Assembly: GCF_004217445.1 (NCBI RefSeq)
Contig: NZ_SHKX01000016.1
Coordinates: 1 to 64,000, forward strand
Direction of reading: 5' to 3'
Length of the DNA stretch: 64,000 nt
Source of the DNA: Fluviicoccus keumensis
Lineage (GTDB): Bacteria > Pseudomonadota > Gammaproteobacteria > Pseudomonadales > Moraxellaceae
Shown here: positions 42,814-51,905 of the stretch, in pieces
How positions within the stretch are numbered: the first letter of the stretch is position 1
How the letters are laid out: the number at the start of each line of letters is the position of its first letter
Made by a program: the position numbers and the translations under genes
The notes under the pieces: generated by a model
Databases searched by the model: none
What the model was told of the DNA's origin: nothing
Seen by the model: only the letters and a program-made list of their open reading frames with translations

Positions 42814-44169
42814 TCAGGCAATAAAACTCAACACCAACCCGATCAATCCCCCCACCAACGTCCCATTCACCCGAATCATCTGCAAATCCGGCCCGATCGC
42901 CTTCTCGATCTCCCGCACCATCTTCTCCGACTCCCACGCCCGCACCTGATCACTCACAAAACGCATGATCGCATCCGCGTATTCCTCGGTCACAAAGCAG
43001 GTCGCATCGACAATGCCCTTGTTCAGGTCCTGCTGGAACTGGCCATCCTTCGCCAGATTGCGCCCCAGCATCATCAACGCATCCTTCACGCTTTCCAGGA
43101 TGGTCGGCTTCACCGAATTCAGATCCTTCTGGATCGCCTCACGGATGCTGATGACGATGCTGGTGAAAAACTTCACCACATCCGGATTGTTGACCATCTC
43201 GTCCTTGAAGGCGTTCAACCGCCGCGACTCCGGCGAATCGACGCTGAGCACGCCGATGTAGTACTTGGCCGACTCGTCCAGTTGCAGGCGGAAAGGGTGG
43301 TGGGGATCCTGGCGGATGTCGTGGATGACATTGATCAGGCTGTCGATAATGCGCTGCTCCACGTTCAGCGCCGCATTCATCCCCGACTTCATCTGTTCCA
43401 CGGCGCGCTTGGTTTCCGGCTTGGCGAAGGCGGTCAGCCCGCCCACCAGCAGCGACAGCGCCCCTTGGGCATCGGTGTTCAGCGAGGTACGGATCTTGCT
43501 CAGCACCGGCCCGATCAGCGCGTCGATCACCGGCGCCAACAGTTCCTGCGCCTTTTCCGGGTGGCGGCGCAGCCAGTCGTCCATGCGTTCCAGCCCGAAC
43601 TGGAAGGCCTGCTGGTGGTTGCCGTTGTTGAACACCGCTTGCAGGAATTGCGCGGTCAGCGTATTGGCGGACGAGGCGCGGATCCAGTCGACCACATTGC
43701 GCTGCACGAAATTTTCCACGGCGGGGTGGCGGAAGAACTGCAGGATGCGCGGCGCGATCAGCCCGATCTCACGCGACAACTTCTCCGCATTCGCTTCTTT
43801 CTCCAGCCAGGACGCCATCTGCCCGGCGACGTTGTTCTGGGTGAAGCTTTGGCGGATGGCGGCCGAGGTCAGGAAATTCTGCTGCACGAACAGGCCAATG
43901 GTGTCGGCGATGCGGTCCTTGTTCTCGGTGATGATGGCGGTGTGCGGAATGGGCAGGTTGAACGGCTTGCGGAAGATGGCGGTGACGGCGAACCAGTCCG
44001 CCAGCCCCCCGACCAGCGCTGCTTCGAAAGCCATCTTCACGTGCGGCATGGCGGCGGCGTAGGCGGGAAAGGCATTGGCCAGCGGGTGCTGCACCAGCAG
44101 GCCGCCAACGGCGGTGACCAGCACGAAGTTGGCGAGATTCTGGCGTTTTTCAAGCGTGGGTTGGGGCAT
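42814..44169 (-). CDS. DUF445 membrane-anchored protein, YjiN-like
   Basis: 451 aa. One hydrophobic segment lies near each end (LANFVLVTAVGGLLVQHPLANAF and MIRVNGTLVGGLIGLVLSFIA). Between them are motifs typical of DUF445: MAFEAALVGGLADWFAVTAIFRKPFNLPIPHTAIITENKDRI and LFVQQNFLTSAAIRQSF. The function is unknown. Confidence 0.87.
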   Translation of the reverse strand: MPQPTLEKRQNLANFVLVTAVGGLLVQHPLANAFPAYAAAMPHVKMAFEAALVGGLADWFAVTAIFRKPFNLPIPHTAIITENKDRIADTIGLFVQQNFLTSAAIRQSFTQNNVAGQMASWLEKEANAEKLSREIGLIAPRILQFFRHPAVENFVQRNVVDWIRASSANTLTAQFLQAVFNNGNHQQAFQFGLERMDDWLRRHPEKAQELLAPVIDALIGPVLSKIRTSLNTDAQGALSLLVGGLTAFAKPETKRAVEQMKSGMNAALNVEQRIIDSLINVIHDIRQDPHHPFRLQLDESAKYYIGVLSVDSPESRRLNAFKDEMVNNPDVVKFFTSIVISIREAIQKDLNSVKPTILESVKDALMMLGRNLAKDGQFQQDLNKGIVDATCFVTEEYADAIMRFVSDQVRAWESEKMVREIEKAIGPDLQMIRVNGTLVGGLIGLVLSFIA

Positions 44170-44245
44170 GTCGGGGCCGTCATTGGTTGTTATGGAGACG
44201 ATCTGTTATTTTTAGCAGGAATTGTCCGGCAATGGAGTGGTCAAC

Positions 44246-44836
44246 ATGACATCAACCGTGGTTTATCTGGCCATCCTGGCGGTTGCCGCCTTCTACGGCG
44301 TCAATGTCTACAACGCGCTGGTTTCGTTGCGCAACCAGTACAGCAATGCTTTTGCGCAGATCGACGTGCAGTTGCAACGCCGTTATGAACTGATCCCCAA
44401 CCTGGTCGAGGCGGCGAAAGCCTATCTTTCCCATGAAAAGGATACCCTGTCGGCGGTCATCGCCGCCCGCAACCAGGCCGCCGGACTGGAAAAAGCGCTG
44501 GCGGGCAATGCCGGCAATGCCGACGCCATGGCGAAATTCGCGCAGGCCGAAGGCGTGCTGAACGGCGCGCTGGGGCGATTGCTGGCCGTTTCCGAGTCCT
44601 ACCCCGACCTCAAGGCCGACGCGACCATTGCTGATCTGATGGAGGAGCTGAAGTCAACGGAGAACCGGGTCGGCTTCGCCCGCCAGGCCTTCAACGACGC
44701 TGTCATGGCCTACAACATCCGCCGCGAGCAGTTCCCGGATAATGTGGTGGCCGGGCTGTGCGCCTTTCATCGGGCTTCGCTCCTGGAAATCCCGAATGTT
44801 GAAGCCCGTGAGCCGGTCCGTATCCGGATGACCTGA
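44246..44836 (+). CDS. LemA family protein
   Basis: 196 aa from ATG 44246 (GGAG 8 nt upstream). An N-terminal membrane segment (TVVYLAILAVAAFYGVNVYN) precedes the LemA helical domain: NQYSNAFAQIDVQLQRRYELIPNLVEAAKAYLSHEKDTL, later SYPDLKAD and ENRVGFARQAFNDAVMAYN. The protein is thought to be anchored with its domain outside the inner membrane. It is paired with an M48 metallopeptidase gene 4 nt downstream. Confidence 0.93.
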   Translation: MTSTVVYLAILAVAAFYGVNVYNALVSLRNQYSNAFAQIDVQLQRRYELIPNLVEAAKAYLSHEKDTLSAVIAARNQAAGLEKALAGNAGNADAMAKFAQAEGVLNGALGRLLAVSESYPDLKADATIADLMEELKSTENRVGFARQAFNDAVMAYNIRREQFPDNVVAGLCAFHRASLLEIPNVEAREPVRIRMT

Positions 44837-44840
44837 GTCC

Positions 44841-46802
44841 ATGGACTTTTTCTCGCGCCAGGAATCCGCCCGGCGCGCCACGGCGCGGATGCTGGTGTAC
44901 ATGGTCGTTACCGTACTGCTGTTGTTCGCGGCGGTCAATCTGGTGCTGTACGGATGCCTGTGGCTGGTGGGGCATCACGCCCTGAGCCGGTCGGTCTGGT
45001 GGTGGCACCAGTGGACGCCGCAGGCGATTCTGGGAACCTTCCTGCTGGTGGCGGGGGGAAGCCTGCTGGAGTGGTTTCGGCTGCGGGACGGTGGCCGGAC
45101 AGTGGCTGAAATGATGGGTGCGATCCCTGTCGATTACGCCACCCGCGACCTGGCCGAGCGGCAGTTGCTGAATATCACCGAGGAAATGGCGATTGCCTCC
45201 GGCCTGCCGGTTCCGTCCGTGCATGTCATGAAGCAGGAAAGCGGCATCAACGCCTTCGTTGCCGGTCTGATACCGGAGAAAACCGTGCTGGTGGTGACGC
45301 GCGGCGCGTTGGACCATCTCAATCGCGATGAGTTGCAAGGTGTGGTCGCCCATGAATTCAGCCATATCCTGAACGGCGACACCCGATTGAACATGCGTCT
45401 GCTGGCGGCGCTGTCCGGCATTCTGGCCATCGGCCAGCTGGGCGGCTTCCTGATGCGGTCGCTGACCGGCGGCTACGATGGCCGCCAGACCCGCAACCCG
45501 GTCACCATTGTCTGGATTTTCGGGCTGGCGCTCTGGCTGGTCGGCTGGCTCGGATTGCTGCAGGGGAGGCTGATCAAGGCGGCAGTCTCGCGTGAACGGG
45601 AAATCCTGGCGGATGCTTCCGGCCTGCAATTCACCCGCAATCCCGAGGGGCTGGCCGGGGCCTTGTGGAAAATCCGTGAACAGGGTTCCTGGCTGTCGGG
45701 CCTGCATGCCGAGGAAATCAGTCACCTGTGCTTCGGGGAAAGCCTGAACATGCAGCGCTGGCTGGCCACCCATCCGCCGATTGACGAGCGCATCGAGGCG
45801 CTTTATCCGGGCTATCTGGCGCGCATGCGCCAGCGTCAGAAGAACCCGCGCCCCGCTGCACCCACCGCGCCGACGCCGCCTTCCTGGAACCCCGAAGGAA
45901 CGCTGGGCTTTGCTTCCACCACAGGGCGCTTTGCCGCGCCGGACAAGCCGTTGTTCGCTTCGCCCTCGCCCGATGAGCCGATCCCGTTCGACGGCGTCTT
46001 CAGCAGCGGCGGCCTGGTCGGACGCATCGGTGAGCTGCGCATGGAGGATCTGGAGTCCGCGACCTGGCTGCATCGCCAGTTGCCGGTGGAAGTGACGCGC
46101 GCGCTGCAAACAGGGACCGGCGCCAAGGCGGTGCTGTACGCCCTGATTGCCCGTTTCCAGCCGATGGAGCCCGCGCGCCTGCGGGCCTTGCTGGCCGACC
46201 GGGCCTCCTTTGCCAGCTGGGTGGAGCAGGTGGGCGGGCAGATGCAGTCGCTGGATGCCCGTTTCGCCTTGCCGGTCGTGGAGTTATGCCTGCCACGGCT
46301 TGCGTTGTCCGATGCCGGGGAGGTGACCGGCCTGCTGGCCGAGCTGAACGTCCTGGCCATGGATAACGACCATCTTTCGGTGTTCGAGTTCGCCTTGCTG
46401 AAACGCGTGGAGCAGCACCTGCGTCCGAAACCGCCGCTCATGCAGCGTCATGCTCTGGAAAGCCGGCTGCAGCCGGTCGCGGTATTGCTGCACAGCCTGC
46501 TCGCCTTCAGCAGCCATGATGAGGCCGCGATTGCCAGGCACCACCATCAGTTGATGTCGGAACTGTGTCCGTCTCCTCCAGCCATTCCCGATCACGGCTT
46601 GCCCCCGCTGGAGGCTCTGGACAAGGCTCTTCACCAGTTACGGTCACTGAATCCCGACGGCAAGCGACGCCTGCTGGACCTGTGCGCCCGCGCGGTTGAG
46701 AGCGACGGCATCCTGCATATCCGCGAGTATGAACTGCTGCGGGTGATCGCTGGTTTGCTGGACTGTCCGGTGCCATTGTTACAAGGTGTGATACATGAAT
46801 GA
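44841..46802 (+). CDS. M48-family zinc metallopeptidase, HtpX-like
   Basis: 653 aa. Two N-terminal membrane segments (MLVYMVVTVLLLFAAVNLVLYG; AILGTFLLVAGGSLLEWF) precede the peptidase domain with HEFSH (His171, Glu172, His175) and the downstream Glu of SREREILADASG. From about residue 340 comes a C-terminal part of some 310 residues, beyond the usual HtpX length, with Pro-rich start and helical remainder whose role is unknown. Stop-to-start gap with lemA is 4 nt, so the two act together, probably in membrane protein quality control. Confidence 0.9.
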   Translation: MDFFSRQESARRATARMLVYMVVTVLLLFAAVNLVLYGCLWLVGHHALSRSVWWWHQWTPQAILGTFLLVAGGSLLEWFRLRDGGRTVAEMMGAIPVDYATRDLAERQLLNITEEMAIASGLPVPSVHVMKQESGINAFVAGLIPEKTVLVVTRGALDHLNRDELQGVVAHEFSHILNGDTRLNMRLLAALSGILAIGQLGGFLMRSLTGGYDGRQTRNPVTIVWIFGLALWLVGWLGLLQGRLIKAAVSREREILADASGLQFTRNPEGLAGALWKIREQGSWLSGLHAEEISHLCFGESLNMQRWLATHPPIDERIEALYPGYLARMRQRQKNPRPAAPTAPTPPSWNPEGTLGFASTTGRFAAPDKPLFASPSPDEPIPFDGVFSSGGLVGRIGELRMEDLESATWLHRQLPVEVTRALQTGTGAKAVLYALIARFQPMEPARLRALLADRASFASWVEQVGGQMQSLDARFALPVVELCLPRLALSDAGEVTGLLAELNVLAMDNDHLSVFEFALLKRVEQHLRPKPPLMQRHALESRLQPVAVLLHSLLAFSSHDEAAIARHHHQLMSELCPSPPAIPDHGLPPLEALDKALHQLRSLNPDGKRRLLDLCARAVESDGILHIREYELLRVIAGLLDCPVPLLQGVIHE

Positions 46803-46946
46803 ATTATCTGTTGCCAGCCATGTAAAAAGAGTGTCTAATGGCTCGTACCGTTGAAGCTGCAACTGTGTCGCCTGATGTTCGCTGATGTCTGGCCGTTGTT
46901 GAAGTGTGTTAAGCGGATTTCCAGTAAACATCAGAGGATTCATTCC

Positions 46947-47159
46947 ATGTCCAATCGCGAACAAGGCACCGTCAAGTGGTTCAATGACACCAAGGGTTTC
47001 GGTTTCATCCAGCGTCAAGCCGGTGAAGACGTTTTCGTCCATTTCCGCGCTATCCGCGGCGACGGCCACCGCACCCTGCGTGACGGCCAGAAGGTCGAAT
47101 TCACCGTGGTGAAGGGCCAGAAGGGCTTCCAGGCTGAAGACGTCCGCGCTATCGACTGA
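46947..47159 (+). CDS. Cold-shock domain protein, CspA family
   Basis: 70 aa. The cold-shock domain has GTVKWFNDTKGFGFIQ (RNP1 KGFGFI), then VFVHFRAI (RNP2) and the closing VEFTVVKGQKGFQAEDVRAID. It binds single-stranded nucleic acid. ATG 46947 follows AGAGGA; the 5' leader back to 46803 is long, as usual for csp genes. A strong terminator follows at 47185. Confidence 0.96.
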   Translation: MSNREQGTVKWFNDTKGFGFIQRQAGEDVFVHFRAIRGDGHRTLRDGQKVEFTVVKGQKGFQAEDVRAID

Positions 47160-47184
47160 TAGCAGCGACGCTTGCGTCCTGTCA

Positions 47185-47214
47185 AAAAAGGCTTCCGTCA
47201 GGAAGCCTTTTTTA
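47185..47214 (+). terminator. Rho-independent terminator of the csp gene
   Basis: Perfect 13-bp stem AAAAAAGGCTTCC-gtca-GGAAGCCTTTTTT (47185-47214), 26 bp past the stop, with a run of six T. Confidence 0.95.
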
Positions 47215-47251
47215 TTGGGCGTGATTTCATCCCGCCGTCAAAATAAGCGGT

Positions 47252-47265
47252 TTGACCACGATCAA
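47252..47265 (+). promoter_or_regulatory. FNR/ANR-like box upstream of the nitroreductase
   Basis: TTGAC-CACG-ATCAA matches the FNR consensus TTGAT-N4-ATCAA at 9 of 10 positions and sits inside a larger GGTTTGA-N6-TCAAACC palindrome. A -10-like TATGAT lies at 47284-47289. Spacing to that box is slightly short for a class II FNR promoter. Confidence 0.55.
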
Positions 47266-47321
47266 ACCAAGCGCTTGTCGGGCTATGATCCGGAAAATCC
47301 TTTCCGACACCGGATCCTGTC

Positions 47322-48065
47322 ATGGCCAAAGAACGCTATTACGAACCCGCCCCTGATCACATTGATGTCGCCGAATTCCGCAAGGTCGTCGACAGCCGCC
47401 GTTCTGTCCGCAAGTTTACCGACAAGCCCATTCCCGCCGATGTGCTGAACGATTGCCTGGATATGGCGTTGCTGGCGCCGAACTCGTCCAACCTGCAGCA
47501 GTGGGAATTCTATGTGGTCAAGTCGCCGGACAAGAAAGCGAAACTGGTGGAAGCCTGCCTGAACCAGAATGCCGCCGGGACTGCGGCAGAACTGATCGTG
47601 ATTGTGGCGCGGACCACGTCCTGGCGTGAACATGCCCGGATGACGCTGGAGCAATGGCCGCAGCCGACCGTTCCCAAGATTGTGCAGGATTACTACGGTC
47701 GTCTGGCGCTGTTCTATTACTCCCAGGGCCCGTTGGGCAGTTGGGGGCTGGTGAAGCGCGGTATTGCGCAAGTGGCGGGCCTGTTCAAGCCGGTGCCGCG
47801 CGGGCCGTTCAGCGCTACGGACATGAAGGTGTGGGCGGCCAAGAGTGTGTCGCTGGCGTCCGAGAACCTGATGCTGGCCTTGCGGGCGCACGGATTCGAC
47901 TCCTGCCCGATGGAAGGATTTGATGAGGTTCGGGTGAAGCGGCTGCTGAAACTGCCGAAGGATGCCTTTGTGGTGATGGTGCTGGGCGCGGGTGAGCGGG
48001 CGAAGGACGGCGTCTATTATCCGCGCCTGCGTTTTGACCGCAGGCGCTTTGTGCACGAGGTTTGA
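47322..48065 (+). CDS. Nitroreductase-family protein
   Basis: 247 aa. FMN motifs are visible: RKVVDSRRSVRKFTDKPIPADVLNDCLDMALLAPNSSNLQQWEFYVV at the N-terminus and LMLALRAHGFDSCPMEGFDEVRVKRLLKLP near the C-terminus. It is predicted to reduce nitro or quinone compounds with NAD(P)H. Regulation by an FNR-type protein is suggested by the box at 47252-47265. Confidence 0.9.
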   Translation: MAKERYYEPAPDHIDVAEFRKVVDSRRSVRKFTDKPIPADVLNDCLDMALLAPNSSNLQQWEFYVVKSPDKKAKLVEACLNQNAAGTAAELIVIVARTTSWREHARMTLEQWPQPTVPKIVQDYYGRLALFYYSQGPLGSWGLVKRGIAQVAGLFKPVPRGPFSATDMKVWAAKSVSLASENLMLALRAHGFDSCPMEGFDEVRVKRLLKLPKDAFVVMVLGAGERAKDGVYYPRLRFDRRRFVHEV

Positions 48066-48071
48066 GCCGGA

Positions 48072-49307
48072 TCAGCGGCCCAGCAGGCGCTCCGCGAATG
48101 CGACCTGGGCGGGCAGGGTGACCGTCTTCTGGTCGTAGCGCGTCACCGCCGTGTGGCGGGCGCCTTCCCGGATGCCGGCGAAAGCCTCCGGCTTCGCCAG
48201 CACTTCGATGGCCTGTGCGGCCAGGGCATCCTGGTCGAAGAAATCAAACAGCAGACCGTTTTCCCCGTGCCGCACCACTTCGGTGACCGGCGGCGTCGCC
48301 GACGCCAGCAGCGTGCAGCCGCTGGCCATGGCCTCCAGCATCGACCACGAGAGCACAAAGGGATAGGTCAGGTAGGCGTGCGCCCGCGACACCTGCAGCA
48401 TGCGCAGGAAGTCGGGGTAGGGCAAGGGGCCCAGGAAATGGATGCGGCTGAGGTCAAGCTTGCCGTCCAGTTCGCGCAGCATGGCCTGCCGCCAGGTCAG
48501 GCCGTCCGGGGCGGCAGCGCCGTAACCGGTCTGGTCATCGCCCACAATCAGGGTCACGGCATTCGGGCGGGCTTTCTGGATGGCCGGCAGCGCCCGCATG
48601 AAGACATGGAAGCCGCGGTATGGCTCCATGTGCCGGTTCACCAGCGTCAGGACCTCATCACGGCGCGTCAGCACTTGCCCGTTCGGCAGACGCCAGGCGG
48701 CGGACTCGTCAGGACGGATCAGCTCGGTATCCACGCCTTCATGGATGACCTCGATCCGGGGTTGATATTCCGCCGGATAGAGGCTTTTCTGCCATTCCGT
48801 GGGGCTCCAGCCGTGATCCAGGCCGGTCATGCTGACCAGCTGGGTGGCGTTGCGGGTGCGTAGCAGGAAGCGCCGGTCAAATTCGGTGGGAAACTCCGGG
48901 TCGAAGCCAACGTCCTTGCCTTCTGCGTGATAGAAAAACTCCATGTAGCCGACAATTTTGGCATCCGGGTAGATGTCGCGCAGGTACAGCGCTTCGCCCC
49001 AACCGGCATGCGCCACGACCAGATCCGGGGTAAATCCCCGTTTTTTCAGGGCCATGCAGGCCCGAACCACGCTCTGGCCGCGCAGGACATTATGCTCCAT
49101 GCCGCGCAAATAGCTGTGCACGCCCTGGGTCACGGATCGTGACAGCTCATATCCCGCCAGTTTTACCCCGGGCAGGCCGGGGCCAAGGCGTTCGATCGCC
49201 GGCTTTTCGCCCATGCCGACAATGACGTTGTTGCGATCCCGGGCCAGATGACGGGCCAGGTGGCTGAATTGGCCGGGAAAATTCTGATGAATGAAAAGGG
49301 CGCGCAT
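48072..49307 (-). CDS. GT4-type glycosyltransferase
   Basis: 411 aa. MRALFIHQNFPGQFSHLARHLARDR begins the first Rossmann domain; the second has EVIHEGVDTELIRP, NRHMEPYRGFHVFMRALP, LTYPFVLSWSMLEAMASGCTLLASATPPVTEVV and LFDFFD, the GT4 donor-binding pattern (E of MLEAMASG). A polysaccharide or glycan role is possible; no other glycan genes are adjacent, so the acceptor is unknown. Confidence 0.9.
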   Translation of the reverse strand: MRALFIHQNFPGQFSHLARHLARDRNNVIVGMGEKPAIERLGPGLPGVKLAGYELSRSVTQGVHSYLRGMEHNVLRGQSVVRACMALKKRGFTPDLVVAHAGWGEALYLRDIYPDAKIVGYMEFFYHAEGKDVGFDPEFPTEFDRRFLLRTRNATQLVSMTGLDHGWSPTEWQKSLYPAEYQPRIEVIHEGVDTELIRPDESAAWRLPNGQVLTRRDEVLTLVNRHMEPYRGFHVFMRALPAIQKARPNAVTLIVGDDQTGYGAAAPDGLTWRQAMLRELDGKLDLSRIHFLGPLPYPDFLRMLQVSRAHAYLTYPFVLSWSMLEAMASGCTLLASATPPVTEVVRHGENGLLFDFFDQDALAAQAIEVLAKPEAFAGIREGARHTAVTRYDQKTVTLPAQVAFAERLLGR

Positions 49308-49366
49308 GATTCCGTTGGCTGCTTTGTTGTTTTAGAGGCGTGTTATGCAGGGAAAGCGGGGAGGCG

Positions 49367-50272
49367 TCAACGCCCCCTGAGCCTGTCTTCGATCCAGCGG
49401 CCGATCATCGGTGTTACATCGATGCGGTTGGTGACGTGCGCCACGGTATTGCAACTGGCCAGTTCGCCGATTCCGGCGTCGCGCATCTCGTCTGTGGTGT
49501 CTTCGCCGAACAGTGCGTGCACGCATACCGCCCGCACATCCCGGATACCCTGCGCGCGCAGTTGCCGGGCGACCTGCATCAAGGTGTGGCCGGTTGAAAC
49601 CATGTCATCCACCAGCACGACGGTCTCGTAGCCTTCCGCCGCCAGATCGGGAACCTGGATCACCACCTGGCGGTCACCCAGACGCTCCTTGTCCAGCACG
49701 CGGAACGGCAGGCCGCAGCGGGCAGCGACGGCGGTAACCCATTGCTCGCTTTCCCGGTCCGGGCCAATCAGCAGCGCCTTGCCGGTCAGGCGGCCGTTCA
49801 GCCAGTCGCCGATGACATCGGTGGCATGGAGTGCGGTGCTGGGCACCGTGTAGACATCTTCCAGGTGCGGGATGCGGTGCAGGTGCGGGTCGACCGTGAC
49901 CATCGCATCCACCAGCCGCGACAGCAGGCGGGCATAGCTGGCGGCGCTGACGCCTTCGCCGGGATGAAAGGCGATGTCCTGCCGCATATAAGCCAGATAG
50001 GGGGTGACCAGCCATAACCGTTTGGCGCCCAGCCCGCGCAGCACGTCGCAGACAAAGGTCAGCGCCAGGGTTTTTTCGGAAGGATGATCCAACGTGCAGA
50101 CCACCACCACGGTTTCGCTGACGGCTTCGGGTACGCGGACGCGGATTTCCCCGTCGGGAAAGGCGTGGATTTCGGCGGCCTGACAGCGGCTATCCAGGCC
50201 TTGACCGGCCAGCCAGTCGCGCAGGCGCGGGCCCAGCCCGGCTTCATCATAAAGGGTAACCAGGCTGATCAT
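49367..50272 (-). CDS. Ribose-phosphate pyrophosphokinase paralogue
   Basis: 301 aa, slightly shorter than housekeeping Prs. The PRPP loop is VVLVDDMVSTGHTLMQVARQL; upstream are YLAYMRQDIAFHPGEGVSAASYARLLS and TVDPHLHRIPHLED. It probably makes PRPP, or acts on a related sugar phosphate. Its ATG overlaps the stop of an AMP-phosphorylase-type gene (ATGA), so the two are coupled; a separate role from the main prs gene is likely. Confidence 0.87.
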   Translation of the reverse strand: MISLVTLYDEAGLGPRLRDWLAGQGLDSRCQAAEIHAFPDGEIRVRVPEAVSETVVVVCTLDHPSEKTLALTFVCDVLRGLGAKRLWLVTPYLAYMRQDIAFHPGEGVSAASYARLLSRLVDAMVTVDPHLHRIPHLEDVYTVPSTALHATDVIGDWLNGRLTGKALLIGPDRESEQWVTAVAARCGLPFRVLDKERLGDRQVVIQVPDLAAEGYETVVLVDDMVSTGHTLMQVARQLRAQGIRDVRAVCVHALFGEDTTDEMRDAGIGELASCNTVAHVTNRIDVTPMIGRWIEDRLRGR

Positions 50273-51792
50273 ACGGATTCTTCCTCGACAGTAATCATGT
50301 CCGGGTGGGCCTCATGGAATTCCAGGGCGTAGGCCAGTTCGCCGGGGCTGTCGGCAAACAACTCGAACAGCGGCGCGCCGCGCTCGATGCGGTCGCCCAG
50401 ATGCACCGCCAGCCGCAAGCCCGCGCCGGGAGCGCCGGGAGCGCCCGCCAGCTTGGCCAGCCGCGACACCAGCCGGTTGTTGATGTGGGTGACAATGCCG
50501 TTGCGCGGTGCGGCGATGGCGCGGCTGGAGGAGGCCAGTACCGGTTCGCGGAAGCCGCCCTGGGCCTCGCAAATGGCGATGAACTTTTCACCGGCACGGC
50601 CCGACAACAGCGCCTCGCGGGCCAGGCGGCTGCCCTTGCCGTGCGGCGCGATGCCGCCCAGCTCCAGCAGTTCGCCCGCCACCAGCAGCGCGCGCTCGCG
50701 CAAGTCCGCCGGCGCGCCGGACTGGTTGCGCAGCACGGCCAGCACATCCAGCGCTTCCAGCGCTGGGCCGACGCCGACGCCGATCGGTTGCGTGCCATCA
50801 GTCTGGATGGTCCGGACTTCCATACCCAAGGCTTCCCCGACCTTGCGCAGCAGGTGGGCGAGATGGTCCGCCGCCTGCCGTCCGCGCACCTTGGCGGTGG
50901 GGCCGACGGGGATATCAATCAGTACATGCGTGGAACCGGCTGCCGCCTTCTTCGACAGCACCGACGCCACCATCTGGCCTTCGCTGTCGATGTCCAGCGC
51001 GCGCTCCACCCGGATCAGGATGTCGTCGGCCGGGGACAGCGATACCGAGCCGCCCCAGACCAGACAGGCGTTTTCCTTTTCCACCACCCGGCGCATTTCA
51101 TCCAGCGTCAGGGTAACGCGGGTCATGGTTTCCATGGTGTCGGCGGTGCCGGCAGGCGAAGTAATGGCGCGGGAAGAGGTCTTGGGAATCGTCAGACCGC
51201 AGGCGGCGGCGATGGAGACGACGATCGGCGTGGTGCGGTTGCCGGGCAAGCCGCCCAGGCAATGCTTGTCCATGATCTTGTCGCGGCCCCAGTCAATGCG
51301 GTGCCCGGCATCCACCATGGCCTTGGTCAGCCAGGTGATCTCGCTCAGGTCCAGGCGGTTGCCCGCGCACGCGGTCAGCAGCGCCGCCAGCTGGATGTCG
51401 CCGTAGCGACCTGCCACCACATCGGTGACGATCTCGTTCATGCCCTCGCGGGACAGCCGGTGACCGTAAAGCTTGCTGCGCACGTGTGACATCGAGTCCA
51501 GCGACGGGCTGTGGGTCAGCACCGCCAGTTCACCGTCATCAATGTCCAGCCGCTTCCACGCCGCTTCCGACAGACCGACATCCCCCTTGCCGAGAATATC
51601 GCTGTAGACGATGTTCAGCGTCGCCACCACGGACTTGTCGCCAATGGTGATGGTGACGCGGGACTGGGCCTCGAAGCCCTCGGATCGGCAGACATGGCAA
51701 TCGGCGCGCAGAAAGGCGACGGGTTCGGAATGGGAGTCGATGCCCATGCGGCGCGGCCGCAGGCGGGTGCGGGCGATATCTTCCGGGCTCAA
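50269..51792 (-). CDS. AMP phosphorylase / thymidine phosphorylase type 2
   Basis: 507 aa when started at TTG 51792, which has a GGAG Shine-Dalgarno 6 nt upstream and gives the ~500-aa length of the family; a GTG at 51882 extends the same frame. The N-terminal domain (LRPRRMGIDSHSEPVAFLRADCHVCRSEGFEAQSRV) and DKHCLGGLPGNRTTPIVVSIAAACG, PAGTADTMETMTRV and WGGSVSLSPADD motifs follow the archaeal DeoA/AMP phosphorylase group rather than E. coli DeoA. It should phosphorolyse nucleoside monophosphates (to base and ribose 1,5-bisphosphate) or nucleosides. No RuBisCO or R15P isomerase gene is present in the window. Confidence 0.85.
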   Translation of the reverse strand: MSPEDIARTRLRPRRMGIDSHSEPVAFLRADCHVCRSEGFEAQSRVTITIGDKSVVATLNIVYSDILGKGDVGLSEAAWKRLDIDDGELAVLTHSPSLDSMSHVRSKLYGHRLSREGMNEIVTDVVAGRYGDIQLAALLTACAGNRLDLSEITWLTKAMVDAGHRIDWGRDKIMDKHCLGGLPGNRTTPIVVSIAAACGLTIPKTSSRAITSPAGTADTMETMTRVTLTLDEMRRVVEKENACLVWGGSVSLSPADDILIRVERALDIDSEGQMVASVLSKKAAAGSTHVLIDIPVGPTAKVRGRQAADHLAHLLRKVGEALGMEVRTIQTDGTQPIGVGVGPALEALDVLAVLRNQSGAPADLRERALLVAGELLELGGIAPHGKGSRLAREALLSGRAGEKFIAICEAQGGFREPVLASSSRAIAAPRNGIVTHINNRLVSRLAKLAGAPGAPGAGLRLAVHLGDRIERGAPLFELFADSPGELAYALEFHEAHPDMITVEEESV

Positions 51793-51905
51793 GGAGTTCT
51801 CCAGACTTTTGTTATGGGTATTGCCCAAGTCTGAAGCGTGCGGAGGGAGGGTGCAAGGGGCGGGCGGTTGAAAAGGGCGCACACCGGGTGCGCCCGTGTC
51901 GCAGA

